This document shows, one piece after another, positions 16,357 to 24,340 of a stretch of 64,000 nt of DNA (position 1 is its first letter; each line of letters opens with the position of its first letter). Under the pieces are notes generated by a model. It was given only the letters and a program-made list of their open reading frames with translations, was not told where the DNA came from and ran no database searches. Source of the DNA: Streptomyces sp. TLI_171 (lineage in GTDB: Bacteria > Actinomycetota > Actinomycetes > Streptomycetales > Streptomycetaceae); assembly GCF_003610255.1 (NCBI RefSeq), contig NZ_RAPS01000001.1, positions 5,084,001 through 5,148,000 of the forward strand, written 5' to 3'. The translations under genes were made by a program, and so were the position numbers.

Positions 16357-16971
16357 TCAACGCGCGGCGGCGCGGTTGCGCGCGTACAGCGCCCGGCACT
16401 CCTCGTACCCGGCCAGCGTGCCGCGCTCCGCGTGCTCGGCCAGCGACGGCGCGGTGCGGTCCTTCTCGGACACCAGCGCCTCGCCGTCCAGCCAGCGCTC
16501 CCACGGGATGCCCATGTCCGGGTCGAACGGCTGGATGTCGAACTGGGTGCCCGGCACGTACTCCGTCGAGCACAGGTAGCTCACGCAGGCGTCGTCGGTC
16601 AGTGCCACGAACCCGTGCGCCAGCCCCTCCGCCACGTACACCGCGGTGCCCTCGCTCGCGTCCAGCCGGGTCACGATGTGCCGGCCGAACGTCGGCGAGC
16701 CGAGCCGGACGTCGATCACCACGTCCACCAGCACCCCGCGCACGCAGCTGACGAACTTCGCCTGCCCCGGCGGGATGGTCACCCCGTGGATGCCGCGCAG
16801 CGTGTTGCGCGAGGAGGTCGAGTAGTTGACCTGCAGCGGGGTGAAGGCGTGGCCGGTCGCCTCGGCGAGCGCCTCGCGCCTGTACGACTCGAAGAAGTTG
16901 CCGCGCGCGTCCGGCAGCAGCTTCGGCGTGATCCGGTAGACGTCCGGGAGTTCGGTCTCGTGTATGCCCAT
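16357..16971 (-). CDS. dTDP-4-keto-6-deoxyhexose 3,5- or 5-epimerase (RmlC-like)
   Basis: Cupin epimerase of 204 residues that converts D-configured 4-keto-sugars to the L-series, which makes an L-sugar likely in the product. The active-site pattern LRGIHGVTIPPGQAKFVSCV is that of NovW/EvaD-type epimerases; the YLCSTEYVPGTQF segment supplies the general acid Tyr. Start at ATG 16971: there is no Shine-Dalgarno, but a -10 element ends 9 nt upstream, so the mRNA is probably leaderless. It is the only leftward gene in the cluster and has its own SARP-type site. Confidence 0.88.
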   Translation of the reverse strand: MGIHETELPDVYRITPKLLPDARGNFFESYRREALAEATGHAFTPLQVNYSTSSRNTLRGIHGVTIPPGQAKFVSCVRGVLVDVVIDVRLGSPTFGRHIVTRLDASEGTAVYVAEGLAHGFVALTDDACVSYLCSTEYVPGTQFDIQPFDPDMGIPWERWLDGEALVSEKDRTAPSLAEHAERGTLAGYEECRALYARNRAAAR

Positions 16972-16980
16972 GGCCGCCGG

Positions 16981-17013
16981 ACTGTAGAGAGCCCCGCTAG
17001 AGCGGCGGTCGCA
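16981..17013 (-). promoter_or_regulatory. SARP-type promoter of rmlC (leaderless)
   Basis: Read on the minus strand: TGCGACC (17013-17007), 4 bp, CTCTAGC (17002-16996), 9 bp, -10 element TACAGT (16986-16981). The ATG follows 9 nt after the -10, giving an mRNA with almost no leader, which explains the lack of a Shine-Dalgarno. Confidence 0.55.
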
Positions 17014-17037
17014 CTCCGGCCCGCGGCCCGCCCCCAG

Positions 17038-17070
17038 GTCGACCGGGACTCGAGCCGCCGCCTGCACCAT
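17038..17070 (+). promoter_or_regulatory. SARP-type promoter of the ketoreductase-glycosyltransferase operon
   Basis: GTCGACC (17038-17044), 4 bp, CTCGAGC (17049-17055), 9 bp, -10 element CACCAT (17065-17070). Both heptamers contain perfect 6-bp palindromes (GTCGAC, CTCGAG). Lies back to back with the rmlC promoter. Confidence 0.62.
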
Positions 17071-17132
17071 GCCCCGCGACGCGCAGCGAGGTGCCCGGCG
17101 ACCGGCCGGCCCCAGGCGAAGGAGGTGTCACG

Positions 17133-18167
17133 GTGTCCCACACGGACACGCCGTCCCCCACGGACACGGCGTCCCGCCCGGACCCGCGCAGGACGGTCCG
17201 GCCGCGCACGGCCGCGGGCCGGTCGGTCCTGGTGCTGGGGGCGAGCGGCTACGTCGGCCGGCACGTCTGCCGGGCCTTCACGGCGGCCGGCGACCGGGTG
17301 AGCGGCATCGCCCGGAGCGCCCCCGCCGACCTCGCCGGGGTGCACTGGCGCCCGCTCGACCTGGTCGCCGCCACCACCGAGGACCTGGTGCGCTGCCTGG
17401 CCGGCGCCGACGTGGTGGTGAACGCCGCCGGCGCGGTCTGGGGCGTCACCGACGAGCAGATGCACCGGGCCAACGCCGAACTCCCGGCCCGGCTCGCCGA
17501 GGCCGTCGCCCGCACGCCCCGGCGGCCCCGCCTGATCCACCTCGGCTCGGTCCACGAGTACGGCCCCGGCCCGTACGGGATCGCGGTCGCCGAGACCTTC
17601 GCCCCCGCCCCCGTCACCGGCTACGGGCGCACCAAGCTGGCCGGCACCGAGGCCGTGCTGGCCGGCTGCCGCGACCGCGGACTCGACGCGCTGGTGCTGC
17701 GGATCACCAACGTCTCCGGCCCCGGCACGCCGACCGGCAGCCTGCTCGGCATGATCGCCGCGCACCTGGCGCGGGCCGCCGACGCCGACCCGGACGGCCC
17801 CCCGCCGCTGCGGCTCACCCCCCTCACCGCCGAGCGCGACTTCGTCGACGTCCGCGACGTCGCCGCCGCCGTGGTCGCCGCCGCCCGCTGCCCCGACAGC
17901 GGACTCGTGATCAACGTCGGCCGCGGTGAGACCGTCCCGGTCCGCGCCCTGGTCGACCGGCTGATCGGCCTCAGCGGCGTCCCGGTCGAGGTCGTCGAGG
18001 CCGACCGCGACGGCGGCCGGCGCGGCACCGCCGACTGGCAGACCGTCGACCTGGCCCGGGCCCGCGCCCTGCTCGGCTGGCAACCCGTCCGCGACCACGA
18101 CAGCTCCCTGCGCGACCTGCTCGCCGCCGCCCTGCCCCACCGCCGCCCGGCCGCCGCCGGCCGCTAG
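17133..18167 (+). CDS. NDP-hexose 4-ketoreductase (extended SDR)
   Basis: 344-residue NAD(P)-dependent epimerase/dehydratase-family protein. Rossmann motif GASGYVGRHV (about residues 36-45), catalytic Tyr and Lys in YGRTK, and the VEVV / LGWQP C-terminal substrate region. In deoxysugar clusters such proteins (UrdR/UrdZ3, EvaE, TylD-like) reduce the 4-keto group in the last step before transfer. The GTG at 17133 has GAAGGAGG upstream; the in-frame ATG at 17091 lies too near the -10 element and lacks a Shine-Dalgarno. The N-terminal 30 residues are Asp/Thr/Pro-rich and probably disordered. 36 bp separate it from the glycosyltransferase. Confidence 0.82.
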   Translation: MSHTDTPSPTDTASRPDPRRTVRPRTAAGRSVLVLGASGYVGRHVCRAFTAAGDRVSGIARSAPADLAGVHWRPLDLVAATTEDLVRCLAGADVVVNAAGAVWGVTDEQMHRANAELPARLAEAVARTPRRPRLIHLGSVHEYGPGPYGIAVAETFAPAPVTGYGRTKLAGTEAVLAGCRDRGLDALVLRITNVSGPGTPTGSLLGMIAAHLARAADADPDGPPPLRLTPLTAERDFVDVRDVAAAVVAAARCPDSGLVINVGRGETVPVRALVDRLIGLSGVPVEVVEADRDGGRRGTADWQTVDLARARALLGWQPVRDHDSSLRDLLAAALPHRRPAAAGR

Positions 18168-18203
18168 GCCCGGCCCACCTCACCTCGAGAGACGGAGGAC
18201 GCG

Positions 18204-19367
18204 ATGCGCGTTCTGATCTGCGCAAGTCCGGTCCCCAGCCACCTCACCCCGCTGTTCCCGCAGATCTGGGCGCTGCGCGGCGCCGGGCACGAGGTGCTGC
18301 TGGCGGGCCAGCCCGACCTGGTGGCCGCCGCGCACGGCGCCGGCCTGTCGGTCGCGGTGGTCGGCGGCGAGCAGCGCGAGGTCGCCCGCCGCCGCGCCGG
18401 GCGGGCGGCCGGCCTGGTCGACCCGAACGGCGCCGGCGGCTCGCGGCAGGAGCCGCCGTGGGAGCTGCTCGCCGAGCGCTGGCGCGAGCGGGTCCGGGAG
18501 ACCGCGGGCCCGCTGCTGGCGGCCGCCCGCCGCTGGCGGCCCGACCTGATCCTGGCCGACCCGCTGGAGTACACCTCGCTGCTGGTCGGCGGGGTGCTGG
18601 GCGTCCCGGTGGTGCACCACCGCTGGGGCGTCGACTCCTTCAGCACCCGCAGCTTCGGCCGGGTCCGGGAGGCGCTGGCCGAGGTCTGCGCCGAGTACGG
18701 CCTGGCCGACGGGCTGCCCGAACCCGCCCTGGTGCTCGACCCGTGCCCGCCCAGCCTGCAGGACCCGGACGCGAGCCCCGGCCGCCCGCAGCGCTTCGTC
18801 GCGTCCAACGGCGTCGGCACCGTGCCGTCCTGGGCGGAGCCGGGCGAGGCCCGCCGGGTCTGCTTCTCGCTCGGGCTGCGCACCATCGCGCTGGAGGGCG
18901 CCGAGCTGCCCGGCCGGCTGCTGCGCGCGGTCGGCGCCCTGCCCGGGATCGAGGTGGTCGCCACCGTGGAGGAGGAGTACCGCGCCGGGCTCGGCGAACT
19001 CCCCGACACCGTCAAGGTGGTGGACCCGACGCCGCTCAACCTGTTCCTGTCCGGCTGCGCGGCGGTGGTGCACCACGGCGGCAGCGGCACCGGCATGACG
19101 GCGATCAGTCTGGGCGTCCCGCAGCTGGTCGTCCCGCAGACGCCCTGGACCGCGGAGCACGGCGAGCGGATCGCGCTCAGCGGCGCCGGCATCAACCTGG
19201 CCTCCGGCGCGGAGCAGCACGACCCGGCCGTCATCGCGGCCGCGGTCGCCCGGCTGCTCGACGAGCCCGGTTACGCGGCCGCCGCCCGCAAGCTCGCCGA
19301 GGAGTCCGCGGCCCTGCCCACCCCGGCCGACCTGGTGCCCGAGCTGGTGGCCCTGGCCTCCCGCTGA
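18204..19367 (+). CDS. Family 1 glycosyltransferase, first copy
   Basis: 387-residue GT-B enzyme of the antibiotic glycosyltransferase group (GtfB/UrdGT-like). N-terminal acceptor domain begins MRVLICASPVPSHLTPLFPQ. The C-terminal nucleotide-sugar site is VVHHGGSGTGMTAISLGVPQ, about residues 288-307. It should transfer the trideoxysugar to an aglycone or an earlier sugar; the acceptor is unknown. ATG 18204 follows GAGACGGAGG. It is the last gene of its operon and is followed by a GC-rich hairpin. No P450-like activator protein is nearby. Confidence 0.88.
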   Translation: MRVLICASPVPSHLTPLFPQIWALRGAGHEVLLAGQPDLVAAAHGAGLSVAVVGGEQREVARRRAGRAAGLVDPNGAGGSRQEPPWELLAERWRERVRETAGPLLAAARRWRPDLILADPLEYTSLLVGGVLGVPVVHHRWGVDSFSTRSFGRVREALAEVCAEYGLADGLPEPALVLDPCPPSLQDPDASPGRPQRFVASNGVGTVPSWAEPGEARRVCFSLGLRTIALEGAELPGRLLRAVGALPGIEVVATVEEEYRAGLGELPDTVKVVDPTPLNLFLSGCAAVVHHGGSGTGMTAISLGVPQLVVPQTPWTAEHGERIALSGAGINLASGAEQHDPAVIAAAVARLLDEPGYAAAARKLAEESAALPTPADLVPELVALASR

Positions 19368-19371
19368 CCGC

Positions 19372-19406
19372 CCGGGCGGGCGGCGCCCCGCGCCCCGCCC
19401 GCCCGG
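19372..19406 (+). terminator. Terminator-like hairpin after the first glycosyltransferase
   Basis: 12-bp perfect stem CCGGGCGGGCGG / CCGCCCGCCCGG with an 11-nt loop, immediately upstream of the next SARP-type promoter. Confidence 0.6.
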
Positions 19407-19431
19407 CCGACTCCCTTGCCCGCCAGGGCTG

Positions 19432-19464
19432 TTCGAGCCCGGTTCGAGCGCGCCGGAGCAGAGT
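19432..19464 (+). promoter_or_regulatory. SARP-type promoter of the SDR-glycosyltransferase operon
   Basis: Two exact copies of TTCGAGC (19432-19438 and 19443-19449) with a 4-bp gap, 9 bp, then -10 element CAGAGT (19459-19464). This is the cleanest box in the cluster. Confidence 0.72.
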
Positions 19465-19511
19465 CGAGGAGCCGTCGGCCGACGGCGCCGACGGCCTCGA
19501 CGGGAGTGGAC

Positions 19512-20270
19512 ATGGACCTGGGCATGGACGGACGCGTGGTGCTGGTGACCGGCGCCACCGGAGGGATCGGCCGGGCCGTCGCGCACGCGTACGCCGCGGC
19601 CGGCGCCCGGGTCGCGGTCGCCTACCGCTCGAACGCCGGGCTCGCCGCCAAGCTGGTCGCGGAGCTCGGCGGCGAGGAGCGCGCCTGCGCCGTGCCCTAC
19701 GCGCTCGACGACCCGCAGTCGCCGCGGCGCGCCGTGGCGGAGGTCGAGGCCCGCTGGGGCGCGGTCGACGTGCTGGTGGCGAACGCCGTCCGCTGGGGCG
19801 AGCGGCGGGTCCCGGGCACCGCGTTCGAGGAGGTGCCGGAGGAGAGCTGGCTGCCGGTGATCGAGGACAACCTGGCGCCGGCCATCCGCACCGTCCAGTC
19901 CGTGGTCGGCGGGATGCGGGCGCGCGGCTGGGGCCGGATCGTGCTGATCTCCTCGCACAACGCGCTGGGCGGCAACCGCGGCCAGGAGTTCTACGGCGCC
20001 GCCAAGGCGGGCCTGCACGGCCTGGCCCGCAGCCTGATGTGGGACCTGACCGGCACCGGCGTGCTGGTCAACGTGGTCTGCCCGGGGCTGACCAGCACCG
20101 AGCGGGTCACCACCGGGCTGCCCGAACCGATCCGCGAGCGCGAGCGGGCCGGCACCCCGACCGGCCGCCTGAGCAGCCCCGAGGACGTCGCCCGCGCCGT
20201 GCTGTTCCTCGGCTCGGACGCCAACGGCAACGTCACCGGCGAGGCGCTGACGGTCGCCGGCGGGCGCTGA
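19512..20270 (+). CDS. Short-chain dehydrogenase/reductase
   Basis: Classical SDR of 252 residues: cofactor motif TGATGGIGRA (about 14-23), NAV in place of NNAG, Ser in LISSHNALGG, and Tyr-Xaa3-Lys in FYGAAKAG. It resembles FabG-type 3-oxoacyl reductases and could reduce a keto group of the aglycone or of a sugar. Its substrate cannot be read from the sequence. ATG 19512 is used; an in-frame GTG at 19506 is equally possible. It shares a promoter with the second glycosyltransferase, 45 bp downstream. Confidence 0.85.
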   Translation: MDLGMDGRVVLVTGATGGIGRAVAHAYAAAGARVAVAYRSNAGLAAKLVAELGGEERACAVPYALDDPQSPRRAVAEVEARWGAVDVLVANAVRWGERRVPGTAFEEVPEESWLPVIEDNLAPAIRTVQSVVGGMRARGWGRIVLISSHNALGGNRGQEFYGAAKAGLHGLARSLMWDLTGTGVLVNVVCPGLTSTERVTTGLPEPIRERERAGTPTGRLSSPEDVARAVLFLGSDANGNVTGEALTVAGGR

Positions 20271-20315
20271 CCCCCGCATCCCGAACCAGCCAGTCAGCCA
20301 GTGGAGGACACCACC

Positions 20316-21545
20316 ATGCGCATTCTCTTCACCACCTGGGCCGCGCCCTCGCACCTGTTCCCGAGCGTGCCGCTGGCCTGGGCGTTCCAGGCGGCCGGGC
20401 ACGAGGTGCGGGTGGCCGCGCCGCCCAACTGCGAAGCGGCGGTCAACGGCGCCGGACTGATCGCGGTCCGGGCCGGCGAGGTCCCGGACGTCGCCAAGGG
20501 GTCGACGGGCGGCAAGCTCGCCGCCTGGCACCTGCAGAACAGCTGGCCCGCCGACTGGCCGCTGCGCGCCCCGTCCCTGGCGCCGGAGCAGCGCGACATC
20601 CTGCGGGCGCTCGGGGAGAAGCAGGTCCGGATCGCCGAGGGCATGGTCGACGACGTGCTGGCGCACGCCCGCGCCTGGCGGCCCGACCTGGTCGTGCACG
20701 ACGCCGGCAGCTACGCCGGGACGATCGCGGCGGCCGTCCTCGGGGCGCCGGCGATCAGTCAGATGTGGGGCAGCGCCGCCGTCCTGGGCCTGGAGCGCGA
20801 GGACCTGCAGGGTGACTTCCTGCCCGGATACCGGGCGCTGTTCCGGCGCCACGGGGTGGAACCGGAGCAGGGGCCGGTGCGCTGGCTGGACCCGTGCCCG
20901 CCGACCCTGGCGCTGCCGTCCGCGGCGCCGAAGCTGCCGGTGCGGTTCGTTCCCTACAACGGCCCGGGCAGCCACCCCGAGTGGCTGGACCGGCCCGTGG
21001 ACCGGCCCCGGGTGTGCATCACCTGGGGGGTCACGGCCGGCAAGCTCGCCCCGGGGGCGGCGCTGCCCGCGCCGCTGCTGGCCGCCGCGGAGCAGCTGGC
21101 GGCGGGCGGCGTGGAGGTGGTGCTGGCGGTGACGGCCGCGCAGCGCGAGCAGCTCACCGACCTGCCGGCCGGGGTGCGGGCGGTCAGCGGGCTGCCGCTG
21201 AGCCTGCTGCTGCCGAGCTGCCGGGCGGTGGTCCACCAGGGCGGCGGCGGCACCACGATGACGGCCACGCTGGCCGGCATCCCGCAACTGGTGGTGGCGC
21301 CGCGGCCGGAGCAGATGCTGACCGGCGCCCGGCTGGCCGCGTCCGGCGCGGGCCGCCAGCTGTCGGCGAACGAGCTGGCGGGCGGCCCCGAGGCGGGGAC
21401 GCTGCTGGCCAAGGAGGTGTCGGCGCTGCTGGAGGAGCCCGGTTACGCGGCCGCCGCGGCGGGGCTGCGGGCCGAGATGCTCGCGATGCCCAGCCCGGCC
21501 GAGACGGTGCCGCTGCTGCTGGCGGAAACCGGAACCGGGCGCTGA
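20316..21545 (+). CDS. Family 1 glycosyltransferase, second copy
   Basis: 409-residue GT-B enzyme related to the first copy: N-terminus MRILFTTWAAPSHLFPSVPL, donor site VVHQGGGGTTMTATLAGIPQ near residue 310. Two transferases imply two glycosylation events, for example a disaccharide of trideoxysugars or sugars at two positions. ATG 20316 follows GGAGGAC; the in-frame ATG at 20301 would add five residues and has a poorer Shine-Dalgarno. A new SARP-type promoter begins just after the stop. Confidence 0.88.
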   Translation: MRILFTTWAAPSHLFPSVPLAWAFQAAGHEVRVAAPPNCEAAVNGAGLIAVRAGEVPDVAKGSTGGKLAAWHLQNSWPADWPLRAPSLAPEQRDILRALGEKQVRIAEGMVDDVLAHARAWRPDLVVHDAGSYAGTIAAAVLGAPAISQMWGSAAVLGLEREDLQGDFLPGYRALFRRHGVEPEQGPVRWLDPCPPTLALPSAAPKLPVRFVPYNGPGSHPEWLDRPVDRPRVCITWGVTAGKLAPGAALPAPLLAAAEQLAAGGVEVVLAVTAAQREQLTDLPAGVRAVSGLPLSLLLPSCRAVVHQGGGGTTMTATLAGIPQLVVAPRPEQMLTGARLAASGAGRQLSANELAGGPEAGTLLAKEVSALLEEPGYAAAAAGLRAEMLAMPSPAETVPLLLAETGTGR

Positions 21546-21551
21546 TCGTCC

Positions 21552-21584
21552 GTCAAGTCCCGCTCCAGCCCCGCCCCGCAAGCT
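21552..21584 (+). promoter_or_regulatory. SARP-type promoter of the dehydrase operon
   Basis: GTCAAGT (21552-21558), 4 bp, CTCCAGC (21563-21569), 9 bp, -10 element CAAGCT (21579-21584). Starts six bases after the glycosyltransferase stop and drives three sugar genes. Confidence 0.62.
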
Positions 21585-21644
21585 GGTGTCCGACCCCCGC
21601 ATCGAACTGACGTGTCAGCCCACCGGACCAGGAGGAAAACCGCG

Positions 21645-22952
21645 ATGAGCGTGCACAAGGAGCTCGTCCTCGACGAGGTTCGCAAGTTCCACCAGGAGCA
21701 GGAACAGCAGCGTGGCGAGTTCGTGCCCGGCGTCACCGAGATCTGGCCGTCCGGCGCGGTGCTGGACGAGGAGGACCGGGTCGCCCTGGTCGAGGCCGCG
21801 CTGACCATGCGGATCGCCGCCGGACCCAGCTCCCGCAAGTTCGAGTCCGCGTTCGCCAAGCGGCTGGGGCGGCGCAAGGCCCACCTGACCAACTCGGGCT
21901 CCTCGGCGAACCTGCTGGCGGTCTCCGCCCTGTGCCAGCCCGAACTCGGCGACAAGGCGCTCAAGCCGGGCGACGAGGTGATCACCGTCGCGGCGGGCTT
22001 CCCCACCACCGTCAACCCGATCCTGCAGAACGGGTTGATCCCGGTCTTCGTGGACGTGGAACTCGGCACCTACAACACCACCGCCGAGCGGGTGGCCGCC
22101 GCGATCGGCCCGAAGACCCGGGCGATCATCATCGCGCACGCCCTCGGCAACCCGTTCGAGGTCGGCGAGGTGGCCCAGCTCGCCAAGGAGCACGGCCTCT
22201 ACCTCATCGAGGACGACTGCGACGCGGTCGGCGCCACCTACGACGGCAAGCCCACCGGCACCTTCGGGGACCTGACCACGGTCAGCTTCTACCCGGCGCA
22301 CCACCTCACGATGGGTGAGGGCGGCTGCGTGCTGACCTCCAACCTGGCACTGGCCCGGATCGTGGAGTCGCTGCGCGACTGGGGCCGGGACTGCTGGTGC
22401 GAACCCGGCATGAACAACACCTGCTTCAAGCGGTTCGAGTACCAGCTCGGCGACCTGCCGGCCGGCTACGACCACAAGTACATCTTCTCGCACGTCGGTT
22501 ACAACCTGAAGGGCACCGACATCCAGGCCGCCCTCGGCCTCAGCCAGCTCGCCAAGCTCGACGGCTTCATCGAGGCCCGCCGCCGCAACTGGCGCCGGCT
22601 GCGCGAGGGCCTCGACGGCGTGCCCGGCCTGCTGCTCCCGGAGCCGACCCAGAAGTCCGACCCGAGCTGGTTCGGCTTCGTCATCACCGTCAAGCCGGAC
22701 GCCCCGTTCACCCGTGCCGCGCTGGTCGACTTCCTGGAGGACCGGAAGATCGGCACCCGCCGCCTGTTCGCCGGCAACCTCACCCGGCAGCCCGCCTACA
22801 TCGGCCGCCCGCACCGGATCGTCGGTGACCTGACCAACAGCGACATCATCACCGAGCACACCTTCTGGGTCGGCGTCTACCCGGGCCTGAGCGAGGCCCA
22901 GCTCGACTACATCGTCGAGTCGGTCCGCGAGTTCGTCGCCAAGAACAGCTGA
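21645..22952 (+). CDS. dTDP-4-keto-2,6-dideoxyhexose 3-dehydrase (SpnQ/UrdQ-like)
   Basis: Removes the C-3 hydroxyl of a 4-keto-deoxysugar using PMP and electrons from an iron-sulfur reductase, giving the 2,3,6-trideoxy skeleton. 435 residues, DegT/DnrJ/EryC1 superfamily. The lysine that normally binds PLP is replaced by histidine (His219/His220 in YPAHHLTMGEGG), the hallmark of 3-dehydrases of the E1/ColD/SpnQ group as opposed to aminotransferases. Cysteines in CWCEPGMNNTC may relate to the [2Fe-2S] site of this group. ATG 21645 follows GGAGGAAA. No dedicated reductase gene is seen, so a general cellular ferredoxin or flavodoxin reductase must serve. First of three coupled genes. Confidence 0.93.
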   Translation: MSVHKELVLDEVRKFHQEQEQQRGEFVPGVTEIWPSGAVLDEEDRVALVEAALTMRIAAGPSSRKFESAFAKRLGRRKAHLTNSGSSANLLAVSALCQPELGDKALKPGDEVITVAAGFPTTVNPILQNGLIPVFVDVELGTYNTTAERVAAAIGPKTRAIIIAHALGNPFEVGEVAQLAKEHGLYLIEDDCDAVGATYDGKPTGTFGDLTTVSFYPAHHLTMGEGGCVLTSNLALARIVESLRDWGRDCWCEPGMNNTCFKRFEYQLGDLPAGYDHKYIFSHVGYNLKGTDIQAALGLSQLAKLDGFIEARRRNWRRLREGLDGVPGLLLPEPTQKSDPSWFGFVITVKPDAPFTRAALVDFLEDRKIGTRRLFAGNLTRQPAYIGRPHRIVGDLTNSDIITEHTFWVGVYPGLSEAQLDYIVESVREFVAKNS

Positions 22953-22963
22953 GGAGCCGTCAG

Positions 22964-24340
22964 ATGTCCGCACCGGACTCCGCTCCGGCCGCCGTCCGGC
23001 CGCGCGAGGACGCCGCGCTCGCGGCCCGGATCGCCCGGTCGGCCGCCGCCACCGAGGGCGCCCGGCTGAGCACCGCGCAGTTCGCCGAGTGGCTGGCCGG
23101 GCGCGGCCGGGCCAACGACTTCAAGGTGGAGAAGATCCCGTTCGCCGAGCTGGTCGGCTGGTCCTTCGACCCGGACACCGGCAACCTGGTGCACCGCAGC
23201 GGCCGGTTCTTCTCGGTGGAGGGCCTGCACGTCACCGTCGACGACGGCCCCTACCGCGAGTGGCACCAGCCGATCATCAAGCAGCCCGAGGTCGGCATCC
23301 TGGGCATCGTGGTCAAGGAGTTCGACGGCGTCCTGCACTGCCTGATGCAGGCCAAGATGGAGCCCGGCAACCGCAACCTGCTGCAGCTCTCGCCGACCGT
23401 CCAGGCCACCCGCAGCAACTACACCAAGGTGCACAAGGGCGCGGACGTGAAGTACATCGAGTACTTCATCGGCGGCCGCCCGCGCCGGGTGCTGGCCGAC
23501 GTGCTGCAGTCCGAGCACGGCTCCTGGTTCTTCCACAAGAGCAACCGCAACATGATCGTCGAGGCGCTGGACGAAGTCCCGCTGCACGAGGACTTCTGCT
23601 GGCTGACCTTCGGGCAGATCGCCGAACTGCTGCGCCGCGACAACGTGGTCAACATGGACTCGCGCACCGTGCTGGCCTGCGCCCCGCACCCGGACCCGGA
23701 CGGCCGGGCGCTGCACCCGGACACCGAACTGCTGTCCTGGTTCACCGGTCAGCGCTCCCGCTACGACATCCGGGCCGAGCGGGTCCCGCTGGCCGGCCTG
23801 CCCGGCTGGAAGCAGGGCGAGCACTCGATCGACCACGAGCAGGGCCGGTTCTTCCAGGTGGTCGCCGTCAGCGTGACGGCCGGCAGCCGCGAGGTCACCA
23901 GCTGGACCCAGCCGCTGATCGAACCCGTCGGCCCTGGCGTCGCCGCCTTCCTCACCCGGCGGATCGACGGCGTCCGGCACGTGCTGGCGCACGCCAAGGT
24001 CGAGGGCGGCTTCCTGGACGCCGTCGAACTCGCCCCCACCGTCCAGTGCACCCCCGGCAACCACGACCGGCTGCCGCCGTTCCTCGACCTGGTGCTGGAC
24101 GCCGCACCCGAACGGATCCGCTACCGGGCCGTGCACTCCGAGGAGGGCGGGCGCTTCCTGCACGCCGAGGCCGACTACCTGATCGTCGAGGTCGGCGACC
24201 TGGTGCCGGTCGAGGAACCGGAGGGCTACGCCTGGGTGACGCCGGGTCAGCTCGCCACCCTGGTCCGGCACGGCCACTACGTGAACGTCCAGGCCCGCAC
24301 CCTGCTGGCCGTCCTGAACGGGCTCCCCGAGGATGACTGA
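22964..24340 (+). CDS. NDP-hexose 2,3-dehydratase
   Basis: 458 residues; the EvaA/UrdS/TylX3-type enzyme that eliminates the C-2 hydroxyl of dTDP-4-keto-6-deoxyglucose. The protein is an internal duplication. Repeat one (about residues 1-220) contains QPIIKQPEVGILGIVVKEFDG and LLQLSPTVQATRSNY. Repeat two (about 225-450) contains QPLIEPVGPGVAAFLTRRIDG and AVELAPTVQCTPGNH. The stop of the preceding gene is 11 bp upstream, and the end overlaps the next gene by 8 bp. Paired with the 3-ketoreductase, which must trap the unstable product. Confidence 0.93.
   Translation: MSAPDSAPAAVRPREDAALAARIARSAAATEGARLSTAQFAEWLAGRGRANDFKVEKIPFAELVGWSFDPDTGNLVHRSGRFFSVEGLHVTVDDGPYREWHQPIIKQPEVGILGIVVKEFDGVLHCLMQAKMEPGNRNLLQLSPTVQATRSNYTKVHKGADVKYIEYFIGGRPRRVLADVLQSEHGSWFFHKSNRNMIVEALDEVPLHEDFCWLTFGQIAELLRRDNVVNMDSRTVLACAPHPDPDGRALHPDTELLSWFTGQRSRYDIRAERVPLAGLPGWKQGEHSIDHEQGRFFQVVAVSVTAGSREVTSWTQPLIEPVGPGVAAFLTRRIDGVRHVLAHAKVEGGFLDAVELAPTVQCTPGNHDRLPPFLDLVLDAAPERIRYRAVHSEEGGRFLHAEADYLIVEVGDLVPVEEPEGYAWVTPGQLATLVRHGHYVNVQARTLLAVLNGLPEDD

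Noticed and set aside
21645..22952. Sugar aminotransferase (DegT family)
   Set aside because: The PLP lysine is replaced by histidine, which marks 3-dehydrases; no N-methyltransferase is present either.
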